Shown here piece after piece: positions 17,225 through 24,556 of a stretch of DNA of 64,000 nt. This stretch comes from Bacillota bacterium (GTDB lineage Bacteria; Bacillota; Clostridia; Christensenellales; Aristaeellaceae). The stretch spans positions 248,001-312,000 of the forward strand of contig JAEZHM010000154.1 in NCBI GenBank assembly GCA_023416585.1, written 5' to 3'. Positions within the stretch are counted from its first letter, which is position 1; each line of letters begins with the position of its first letter. The notes beneath the pieces were generated by a model that saw only the letters and a list, made by a program, of their open reading frames with translations, searched no databases and had not been told where the DNA came from. The position numbers and the translations under genes are program-made.

Positions 17225-18229
17225 ATGCCATTTATCATAGTCCGTGACGATCTGACCAAGATGCATGTAGATGCAGTAGTAAACACAACTAACGTAAAAC
17301 TACAGCAAGGTAATGGCGGTGTCAGCGGGGCAATCTTCCAGGCAGCAGGCGCAAACGCCCTCCGCGCTGCATGTGAGAAAATTGGCGGGTGTGCATTTGG
17401 CAACGCTGCCGTCACTCCAGGCTTTAACTTACCTGCTACCAATATCATTCACACTCCCAGCATGGTGTGGAAGGACGGTTATCACGGCGAAGAAAACATT
17501 CTTAGAACTTGCTATCGCACGTGTCTTCGCGTTGCTGCAGATGCAGGTTTTGAAAGTATTGCTTTTCCATTAATCGGCTCAGGTGCACACGGGTATCCCA
17601 AGCAGTTGGCGCTTACCGTAGCAACACAAGAAATCAATAAATTCTTGCTTTCTTATGATGACGATTTGACAGTATACCTCGCTGTGTTTGGACATCAAGC
17701 ATTCGCCTTGTCAAAGAAATTGACAGATGAAGTTCATGAGTATATAGACGATCATTATGTTGATGCCCGACCAGATCGTAGACGCAAACTGGCCGAAGCT
17801 GATTATATGATGCTGACAATCGATGAAATGATCAGAAAGCCAACATTGGCTGCACCCTCAGGTTCAGAGTTTATTGCCGAACAGTCTTTTGCTCAGGTAA
17901 TGACCAAATATATGGACAGTCACCACATGACCGATCCCGAAGTCTACAAGCGGGCCAACATTACCAAGCAGAATTATTATAAGATCAAGACAGAAAAGTG
18001 CTTACCAAAGAAATCAACAGCCCTTGCGCTTTGTGTTTCAATGAAACTTGATCTTAATGAGACAATCAGTTTTCTGGAGCGCGCAGGTTATGCGCTTTCT
18101 CCAGCCAGCCAGCCTGATTTGATTGTTCGATTCTTTATATCTCGTGGTATCTACGACGTAACTGAAATCAATAGTGTGCTGTTTGATAAAGGCTTTGATA
18201 AATATCTGCTCGGTAGCGCAGATAAGTAA
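17225..18229 (+). CDS. macro domain protein with C-terminal helical/HTH-like domain
   Basis: Residues about 1-150 form a macro domain: VDAVVNTTNVKLQQGNGGVSGAIFQAAG is the ADP-ribose-binding signature with the NxxN and the glycine-rich loop, and IAFPLIGSGAHGYP is the second binding loop. Macro domains bind or hydrolyse ADP-ribose and its esters on proteins, RNA or DNA. The C-terminal half (about 215-334) is helical and contains EVYKRANITKQNYYKIKTE, resembling a helix-turn-helix of the Xre type. It would be the first gene of the seven-gene plus-strand cluster. The domain arrangement fits a sensor-regulator that reads an ADP-ribose signal, which is my inference. Confidence 0.82.
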   Translation: MPFIIVRDDLTKMHVDAVVNTTNVKLQQGNGGVSGAIFQAAGANALRAACEKIGGCAFGNAAVTPGFNLPATNIIHTPSMVWKDGYHGEENILRTCYRTCLRVAADAGFESIAFPLIGSGAHGYPKQLALTVATQEINKFLLSYDDDLTVYLAVFGHQAFALSKKLTDEVHEYIDDHYVDARPDRRRKLAEADYMMLTIDEMIRKPTLAAPSGSEFIAEQSFAQVMTKYMDSHHMTDPEVYKRANITKQNYYKIKTEKCLPKKSTALALCVSMKLDLNETISFLERAGYALSPASQPDLIVRFFISRGIYDVTEINSVLFDKGFDKYLLGSADK

Positions 18230-18267
18230 ACTGCCAGGTTACCATGTCAGGTCTTAAACATGTTATT

Positions 18268-18291
18268 CTCCTTTTGCAAGAGTAAAAGGAG
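18268..18291 (+). promoter_or_regulatory. hairpin covering the ribosome site of the VWA gene
   Basis: CTCCTTTT pairs with AAAAGGAG around an eight-base loop. The downstream arm contains the AAGGAGG ribosome site of the VWA gene starting at 18300, so the stem would hide it. It could equally be a weak terminator between the macro and VWA genes, since T-rich bases follow. Confidence 0.45.
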
Positions 18292-18299
18292 GTTTTCTT

Positions 18300-18950
18300 A
18301 TGAAGAGGGATTTAACAGAACTGGTATTTATCCTTGACCGAAGTGGCTCTATGTCAGGACTTGAACAAGATACAATTGGTGGATACAATGCGCTTCTACT
18401 CAAACAAAAGGCTGAGAAAGGCGACGCGCTTATTACGACAGTGCTCTTCGATGACAAAGTTGAACTGCTCCATGACAGGATTGGCATCAAGGGCGTGCAG
18501 TTGGTAACATCAAAGGAATACTATGTACGCGGTACCACTGCATTGCTGGACGCCATCGGCATCAGCATCGACAAGATCGTGAATGCGCACAGACATACGG
18601 CCGAGGAAGAACGGCCGGGCAAGACAATGTTCGTAATCACGACTGATGGATTGGAGAATGCTAGCAGACGATTCAACTACGAAAAGATTCGTCAGATGAT
18701 CTCCCATGAGCAGGAGAAGTACGGCTGGGAATTCCTTTTTATTGGTGCAAATATAGATGCCATTGCTTCGGCGCAGCGGTTTGGTATCCATGCCAGCCGC
18801 GCAGCCACGCGCCACAACGACGTTCAGGGCACGCATGTACAGTACGATGCCCTCAGCGCTGCTGTGAGCTTCCTTAGAACGAACGAATACGTCCCGCAGG
18901 ACTGGAGCGCCGCCATTGATCAGGATTACCAGTCCAGAAGCAAGAAATAA
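18300..18950 (+). CDS. von Willebrand factor A (TerY-like) domain protein
   Basis: This 216-residue protein is a single VWA domain. The metal-ion site reads D13-R-S15-G-S17 (DRSGSMSG), with the threonine of RGTTALLDA and the aspartate of ITTDGLENAS completing it. VWA domains act as metal-dependent adhesion or chaperone modules. TerY-like members occur in stress and phage-defence operons together with ADP-ribose-handling genes. A strong AAGGAGG precedes the ATG but is covered by a hairpin. The gene follows the macro gene by 70 bases and overlaps nothing downstream. Confidence 0.8.
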   Translation: MKRDLTELVFILDRSGSMSGLEQDTIGGYNALLLKQKAEKGDALITTVLFDDKVELLHDRIGIKGVQLVTSKEYYVRGTTALLDAIGISIDKIVNAHRHTAEEERPGKTMFVITTDGLENASRRFNYEKIRQMISHEQEKYGWEFLFIGANIDAIASAQRFGIHASRAATRHNDVQGTHVQYDALSAAVSFLRTNEYVPQDWSAAIDQDYQSRSKK

Positions 18951-18963
18951 GGAGGTGTTAAAG

Positions 18964-19524
18964 ATGATTCTCACACATGCTATCGAATTCGCTGCCAAAT
19001 GCCACGAAGGTCAATTAAGGAAGGGTACGGATATACCATACATGGTGCATCCGATGGAGGTGTGCGCCATAGCCGCAACAATGACAAGTGATCAGGAAGT
19101 ACTGGCCGCTGCTGTGCTGCACGATGTCGCCGAAGACTATGGTGTGACCATCCAAGAACTCCAGGCGCGCTTTGGTAATCGGGTCGCGGCGCTTGTTGCG
19201 TCGGAAAGCGAACTGAAAGAAGAGGACGCTGAAGGATCATGGATGCGCCGCAAGCAGCACACAATCGACAAACTACAGGATGCATGCGGAGATGAACTGA
19301 TCCTGACCATGGCGGACAAGCTCAGCAATATCCGTGCGATCAGCCGGGATTACAAGAAGCTGGGCGACGGCCTGTGGAAAAGATTCAATCAACAGGACAT
19401 GAACATGCAGGCATGGTACTATAAAGCGATCCGGGATAAGCTTGAAAAGCTTGGTGAATCTGCGGCATTCAGCGAATACTCGGATCTTGTGGACCGTGTT
19501 TTCACATCTCCAGAGGTTAATTGA
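18964..19524 (+). CDS. HD-domain phosphohydrolase (SpoT hydrolase-like)
   Basis: The start at 18964 is set by AAGGAGGTG; the frame begins earlier at 18916 inside the VWA gene, which I reject. The protein is a stand-alone HD domain: H14 and H29 in AAKCHEGQLRKG and YMVHP, the catalytic LHDVAEDYG (H53, D54, E57, D58), and MADKLSNI as the distal aspartate block. This spacing is that of the RelA/SpoT hydrolase branch, which removes pyrophosphate from guanosine alarmones. No synthetase domain is fused. In this cluster it may act on another nucleotide; no substrate can be read from sequence. It lies 13 bases after the VWA gene. Confidence 0.8.
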   Translation: MILTHAIEFAAKCHEGQLRKGTDIPYMVHPMEVCAIAATMTSDQEVLAAAVLHDVAEDYGVTIQELQARFGNRVAALVASESELKEEDAEGSWMRRKQHTIDKLQDACGDELILTMADKLSNIRAISRDYKKLGDGLWKRFNQQDMNMQAWYYKAIRDKLEKLGESAAFSEYSDLVDRVFTSPEVN

Positions 19525-19700
19525 ATGGATGTAACCGGCTCATGGCAGAAAAAATGGCACAGGTTCCGATTGATCAGATCAATCTTTGCTTCTTGTCTTG
19601 TGTATTGTAATGAGGATGCTGATGATACTGGTTGACTATATTTGGGTTTGAATGTACGATTGGCACATCATAATAAATGCGCGTGAGAGGATGAAAAGCT

Positions 19701-20585
19701 ATGAATTCCTTTAGCAATACCATAAAGCCATTCCATGTCATCCAATCCAATATGATTGTTAAGGCCTGTTCTTCTGTTCGTCTGCCCTTTGAACCAAAGG
19801 GCTGGATGATTGACTTTAGATCAACTCTTCGGTCAGCAGTCTCTAAGCTTTCGTTGGAGGGCGGCACTTTACATGCCAAATATGGTTCGGTTAATGGAAC
19901 CGATTTTGCAGATACAGAGAATGTCTTGTTCTACAATGTCGGTGCATCCGCTTTTAGTAACATCGCTTCCAACGAGATTTTGTTCGAACGCCTATCTCCG
20001 GAGATAACAAAAAGTCACATATCATCACTTCCTTATGGCGATCACAACTATGCATTTTTTTATTCCTATGAAGTTGTGTCTGCTGGCCAACATCATCTGC
20101 AATACCAAGATGATTTAATAGCAGAATGGAAAGATGTTAAAATTAGCAAACCTTCTTCCGTGCATAAACCGCTTCATTACTGGCGTACCCTTCATAACAA
20201 TCCAGCTGCTGTTTCGATATATGCGCAAAGCGCGGTCTATCAGCCCTTTGGTCTTGATATTTCATTTACTGCACCCAAGAGTGAGGAAACTAACCTGACA
20301 GCCATAATGAAGCCCATGCTTGATGGTGTCATCTGCGCATTTCATAGTTACAAAGAACCTCTTGATTCCAGCTTTGATGTAATAGAGGCCTATTTAAATT
20401 GTCCCCGGGAGAATCTGATAAATTTGGAATTTGGTATTCTTGGAAAAGAGAAATATGTGTATGAATACAGAAACGGCATCAAATGGAACCCGAATGATGA
20501 CAGGTGTAATAAAGTAAGGTTATCAGTACAATATTGCAATACGAATGATTGGAGCTTTAGCGGCAAGGTTTTCATGGTGCAATGA
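19701..20585 (+). CDS. unrecognised protein of the ADP-ribose cluster
   Basis: I do not recognise this 294-residue protein. It has no membrane segment, no signal peptide and no cysteine pairs; it is rich in aromatic residues and histidines (FYSYEVVSAGQHHLQYQ, HKPLHYWRTLHNN). The DarT ADP-ribosyltransferase signature was looked for and not seen. It follows the HD gene after 176 bases, on the same strand, with AGAGGATG-like spacing before the ATG. The position among ADP-ribose-handling genes suggests it could be the modifying enzyme or the target, but this is guesswork. Confidence 0.55.
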   Translation: MNSFSNTIKPFHVIQSNMIVKACSSVRLPFEPKGWMIDFRSTLRSAVSKLSLEGGTLHAKYGSVNGTDFADTENVLFYNVGASAFSNIASNEILFERLSPEITKSHISSLPYGDHNYAFFYSYEVVSAGQHHLQYQDDLIAEWKDVKISKPSSVHKPLHYWRTLHNNPAAVSIYAQSAVYQPFGLDISFTAPKSEETNLTAIMKPMLDGVICAFHSYKEPLDSSFDVIEAYLNCPRENLINLEFGILGKEKYVYEYRNGIKWNPNDDRCNKVRLSVQYCNTNDWSFSGKVFMVQ

Positions 20586-20640
20586 TTATTACCAAAGAAT
20601 TGCGTAATCTTGGTAAAAGAAATCTTGTCGTGGGGGATAA

Positions 20641-21378
20641 ATGGATACCAATGGCTTTTCGGATATCCACATGCACATCATACCAGGCGTTGATGATGGT
20701 TCAGCCACTTTGGATATGTCCATGAAGATGCTTGCCATGGCATGGGACGAAGGCATCCGGACGGTTTTTGCAACACCGCATTATGGTACAGGAAGTTGTA
20801 TCATGACATCATACGATTTGGTAGAACAGCAGTACATCAAACTGAAGGAAAGAGCAAGCACTCAATTTCCCGATATGCGCATCTTCAGGGGTAACGAAAT
20901 CTATTATGAGGACCAATGCATATCAAACTGGATAGAAAAAGGGAAAGCATGCTCCATGGAGCATTCAAAGTACATCCTTTTTGAGTTTAGCCATTACTGC
21001 CCATCTAATAAGATTGAACATGCCCTGCTTTCTGTTCTGGACAAGGGTTGGTGGCCCATTCTTGCCCACACAGAGAGATATCCCCAATTCCAAAGGCATT
21101 TGGCTGCAATTGAGAGGTTGTACAAATGCGGTGTCTACCTGCAAATCAACGCCTACAGCCTTGAGGAAGAAAAGGACACTTCGATCAAAAATTTCGCAAG
21201 ACAGATTGCGGAAAATGAGCTGGCTCATTTTATTGGCTCCGATGCACACAAGGATTATCGGCGCACCCCCTCTATGCGGTCTGGAGTCGATTTCCTTTAT
21301 GAAAAGTGTCGCAAAGGATATGTGGATGATTTGGTTCAAGGGAATGCAGAGCATATACTTCATGGAGTGAGGATTTGA
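20641..21378 (+). CDS. PHP-domain phosphatase, CpsB/YwqE family
   Basis: This 245-residue protein is a PHP metallo-phosphoesterase: metal ligands appear in SDIHMHIIPGVDDG (H10, H12, D18/D19), in TPHYG, and in the C-terminal GSDAHKDY. The family typically includes tyrosine phosphatases that act on capsule-synthesis kinases. There are no capsule genes or a tyrosine kinase here, and the neighbours handle ADP-ribose, so a nucleotide or phospho-ADP-ribose substrate is possible. A GGGGGATAA ribosome site precedes the ATG. Its end is 36 bases before the ADP-ribosylglycohydrolase gene. Confidence 0.8.
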   Translation: MDTNGFSDIHMHIIPGVDDGSATLDMSMKMLAMAWDEGIRTVFATPHYGTGSCIMTSYDLVEQQYIKLKERASTQFPDMRIFRGNEIYYEDQCISNWIEKGKACSMEHSKYILFEFSHYCPSNKIEHALLSVLDKGWWPILAHTERYPQFQRHLAAIERLYKCGVYLQINAYSLEEEKDTSIKNFARQIAENELAHFIGSDAHKDYRRTPSMRSGVDFLYEKCRKGYVDDLVQGNAEHILHGVRI

Positions 21379-21414
21379 AATAAGTACTGATGCCATCAAA
21401 GTGAGGGAATAATT

Positions 21415-22374
21415 GTGGATAAAAAGGCAAGAGCTAAAGGATGTCTTCTGGGAGGTGCTGTCGGTGATGCGCTTGGCTATCAGGTGGAGTTTTCATCTTA
21501 CCCGGACATTCTGTCACGATATGGCGCTCAGGGCATTACGGATTTACCCAATCCGACTCTCATATCGGATGACACACAGATGACACTGTTTACGGCAGAT
21601 GGGATGCTTGAATGTCAACAATCCTCGGACACAATAATATCCGTATATCATTCCTATCTCCGATGGCTGAAAACGCAAAATGGCACGATATTTGATAACA
21701 TCAATTATACTGGCGGCTTAATGGAGATGCCCGCTCTATACAAATCAAGAGCGCCAGGAACCACCTGCTTGTCAGCTCTATCTGGTGGTCAATGCGGGCG
21801 TATCGACCATCCGATCAATGACAGCAAAGGATGCGGTGGGGTTATGCGAGTGGCGCCTTGTGCGTTTTATGATGATCCTTTCCGGCTCGGATGTGATGTG
21901 GCTGCCATTACACATTCACACCCATCCGGATACCTCAGTGCGGGTGTATTGGCGCAGATTCTGCATGAATTGATGGATGGATCAAACATAGACCACGCTA
22001 TAAAAAAATCACTATCTGTGCTTTCCAACTTCCCTGGGAATGAAGAGACAACCTATGCAATCCAAAAAGCCATTTCTCTTGCTAAGCAAGGCAACCCTGA
22101 TGCATCAAATGTTGAAATGCTCGGTGGCGGTTGGGTAGGTGAGGAGGCATTAGCCATAGCCATCTACTGTGCCTTATGTTATCCCAACGACTTTGCATTG
22201 GCTGTCTGCCTGGCTGTAAATCATTCCGACGACAGTGATTCAACAGGAGCGGTTTGCGGAAATATCATGGGAATGATGCTTGGGATAGATGCCATCCCAG
22301 AAAAGTGGCGCGAAACTGTTGAATTGAATGGAACTATATTGGAATATGCTGATCGGTTGGCTGTTGCATTATAG
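21415..22374 (+). CDS. ADP-ribosylglycohydrolase (DraG-like)
   Basis: The GTG start is preceded by GTGAGGGAA, a weak ribosome site; the 319-residue protein matches the ARH/DraG family from its first residues (KGCLLGGAVGDALGYQVEF). The binuclear metal site is visible as ISDDTQM at about residues 50-56 and as NHSDDSDSTGA near residue 270, and the substrate loop DSKGCGGVMRVAP is intact. Such enzymes cleave ADP-ribose from modified proteins, nucleic acids or small metabolites. With the macro-domain gene this is a second ADP-ribose activity in the cluster. No obvious defect is seen. Confidence 0.88.
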   Translation: MDKKARAKGCLLGGAVGDALGYQVEFSSYPDILSRYGAQGITDLPNPTLISDDTQMTLFTADGMLECQQSSDTIISVYHSYLRWLKTQNGTIFDNINYTGGLMEMPALYKSRAPGTTCLSALSGGQCGRIDHPINDSKGCGGVMRVAPCAFYDDPFRLGCDVAAITHSHPSGYLSAGVLAQILHELMDGSNIDHAIKKSLSVLSNFPGNEETTYAIQKAISLAKQGNPDASNVEMLGGGWVGEEALAIAIYCALCYPNDFALAVCLAVNHSDDSDSTGAVCGNIMGMMLGIDAIPEKWRETVELNGTILEYADRLAVAL

Positions 22375-22481
22375 CATGTAGTGTTTGATTATGGTATAAC
22401 GATGGAAGAATTCACATTTTTTGAATAACGACACATCCATCCCAGGTTTGTTCTTCACAAATTATTGAGAGGGCGAAAAGA

Positions 22482-23501
22482 ATGAGCACGTATACGCAAT
22501 TGTATCTGGATACAATGAATCGCGTCATTGATATGCTGGTAACAAATCAAGACGAATGGATTCCACGCTATCAAAAATATGCCCAAACCATTCGTGGCGT
22601 CAACGATGTGATCCGACAGACAAAACTGAGATTTGGCTTGTCTCCCAATCATGACATCTACCTGCCGGTAAGCAAAGCTTTAAAGGCTAAGGAAAGTGAT
22701 GTGACTTTTGATATCCGCCACAAAGGGCAGAGTGTAGCTGAGTTGCATATCCGGACAGCAGGCGTCTTTGTCAGATTTCGCACTGACCAGAATATGCGGT
22801 GCTATATAGAATATCCACCAATCCTTCATAACATCCCTGAAAGCAAAGACCATGAATGGCATGAAAAGGAAGCTGCCGCTTTTCGAAAGTACTTTGCCGG
22901 TCCCGCAATACGAACCAACAGAAATCTGGAGCATCATTTTGAAGCACAACTGCTCAAACAATTCAGCATGTCGGGAAATAAGTTGTTACGCGGAATACAA
23001 CCGGTTAAACTTTGCGGCATGCGATTTCAGATGCCTACACCACTCATGGCAAGTAACGCGAAGGATGGCGATGTAAAATACTCCAAAGAAAGTGGCGGCG
23101 GGATCGATATCCTAGCACGTCAGGGACTTGGAAACGGGGTACGCCTTACTGTCATCGAGTTGAAGGATGAAAGTGTCCGCAGTGAACCGCCGGAGAAAGC
23201 CATAGCACAAGCCATCGCTTATGCAACATTTATCCGACAACTGCTCAGATCTCCAGATGCTTCAGCTGATGAATGGTGGAAGCTATTTGGATTTTCGAGA
23301 ACATTGCCCGATAAACTTAAATTTAGGGTTGTTATTGCTATGCCTACCGGTAAGCATAATGACTGTTCATTTGCAAAAGAGACGATAACATTCCCTGCTT
23401 ATAATAACCACCCCAATGATTTGATGGAGCTGCATTGCTTGTATTTTGATGTAGATGATGCAAAGACCATTACTAGAATTTCAAGTACATCGCTTTCGTG
23501 A
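22482..23501 (+). CDS. PD-(D/E)XK-like nuclease, putative
   Basis: I do not know a named family for this 339-residue protein. Its C-terminal half contains a plausible PD-(D/E)XK nuclease core: the glycine-rich GGGIDIL places D209, followed by VIELKDE with E226 and K228. This spacing matches restriction-like nucleases. The N-terminal half (about 1-190) has no motif I can recognise. The gene is last in the plus-strand cluster, 107 bases after the ADP-ribosylglycohydrolase, with GAGGGCG before the ATG. A nuclease here would fit a defence or repair system acting on modified nucleic acid. Confidence 0.6.
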   Translation: MSTYTQLYLDTMNRVIDMLVTNQDEWIPRYQKYAQTIRGVNDVIRQTKLRFGLSPNHDIYLPVSKALKAKESDVTFDIRHKGQSVAELHIRTAGVFVRFRTDQNMRCYIEYPPILHNIPESKDHEWHEKEAAAFRKYFAGPAIRTNRNLEHHFEAQLLKQFSMSGNKLLRGIQPVKLCGMRFQMPTPLMASNAKDGDVKYSKESGGGIDILARQGLGNGVRLTVIELKDESVRSEPPEKAIAQAIAYATFIRQLLRSPDASADEWWKLFGFSRTLPDKLKFRVVIAMPTGKHNDCSFAKETITFPAYNNHPNDLMELHCLYFDVDDAKTITRISSTSLS

Positions 23502-23563
23502 GTTTCTTAATCGACTCCATGGAAACACGGGGACAAATCGAAATGATCTTCCTGGGAGGAACC

Positions 23564-23623
23564 ATGAAAATCATCGTTCAACGGGGAACACATCAGATCG
23601 GTGGCTGCGTCACAGACCTTTGA
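23564..23623 (+). pseudogene. N-terminal fragment of an MBL-fold hydrolase gene
   Basis: A good ribosome site (GGGAGGA) is followed by an ATG and 19 codons reading MKIIVQRGTHQIGGCVTDL, the typical start of a clostridial metallo-beta-lactamase-fold hydrolase, then a TGA-TAA double stop. The rest of the hydrolase is missing, so only the head survives at the edge of the cluster. Confidence 0.5.
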
Positions 23624-23689
23624 TAAACCAGAACACTCCCTTTTATTCTATCCAGTGGAGCATGTTATGTTGACTGCTTGTGCTTTTAC

Positions 23690-24556
23690 TCAATCTATAC
23701 CCCGGTCTGGATAAAACACTTTTAAGAAGAAATCTTCACCCTTCAATAGTATTGGTACATTGTTGATTAATAAATCCATAAGGTCTTCCGCGCACTTATG
23801 ATATACATCAAATTCTTCTTGGGTATCAATTCTCCCTTTGGAATTTACCAAAGGTTTAATTCTTTCGAACTGTGACTTCAATTCGCGTATAAAATCTTCA
23901 TATACGCGTTCACCACTTTGATTATCAGCAAAGAGAATCTCGCAGTGTTTAATCATTTCTGGAATAATGCCTGGGTTTTTTTCGTCATTAGGTCTGTACA
24001 ACGGCGCTTGAGGATTGTTTTTGTAGGTTTTATCATTTATATGATCTCCTATGACGTGCGCATAATAGATAAGAGCACAAAAGCTATTGCATTTTTTATC
24101 AAACATATCATGTCCAAACCACGAACCAGAAAACAAGCCGAAGTCGAATATATCATTGACCGTCAAAAGGAGAATCCTTTTACGTGTCAACGAATGGGCA
24201 GGGTCTTCGTTTAGACTGAGCTGATAATCAAAATCCCAGCCTTTATGAGTGTAGTAGCGGTGAGTTATATCATTTGCCTTAAAATTGATTGCCAAAATAT
24301 CTTCCGGAACACCTCTCACTGCTTTGGATAAATCAGTCAACTCTTTTTGTCCAGTGCCGTTGAATTGATCAATTGCCAAAAAAGATGCTTCCTCGAGTAG
24401 CTTAACGGCTTCTTGATTACTATCTGGCTGACCCTCAATAAATAGCATAGACTGTAAGTAATCGTCGTGCTTCTCTCGTGGGAAGGCATAAACCGTACTA
24501 ATGCAGGAGACTATCATAGCCGTTATAAGCGAAAGTGCTACGATGGTCTTCTTCAT
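23690..24556 (-). CDS. exported protein of unknown function
   Basis: The first 24 residues are a Sec signal peptide (MKKTIVALSLITAMIVSCIS, cleaved after VYA). The mature domain of about 265 residues is histidine-rich, with ITHRYYTHKGW, SWFGHDMF and YYAHVIGDHIND. That distribution recalls zinc-dependent phospholipase C or S1/P1-type metal sites, but I cannot match the full ligand set. Its ATG overlaps the stop of the upstream lipoprotein gene (TAATG), so the two are expressed together and probably act together outside the cell. Both are convergent with the ADP-ribose cluster. Confidence 0.6.
   Translation of the reverse strand: MKKTIVALSLITAMIVSCISTVYAFPREKHDDYLQSMLFIEGQPDSNQEAVKLLEEASFLAIDQFNGTGQKELTDLSKAVRGVPEDILAINFKANDITHRYYTHKGWDFDYQLSLNEDPAHSLTRKRILLLTVNDIFDFGLFSGSWFGHDMFDKKCNSFCALIYYAHVIGDHINDKTYKNNPQAPLYRPNDEKNPGIIPEMIKHCEILFADNQSGERVYEDFIRELKSQFERIKPLVNSKGRIDTQEEFDVYHKCAEDLMDLLINNVPILLKGEDFFLKVFYPDRGID

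Noticed and set aside
17225..18229. DarTG toxin-antitoxin pair suspected from the macro domain
   Set aside because: No DarT-type transferase lies next to the gene, and the macro protein has an HTH-like tail in place of the DarG layout.
20641..21378. Capsule operon suspected from the CpsB-type gene
   Set aside because: No glycosyltransferase, flippase or tyrosine kinase gene is found within the window.
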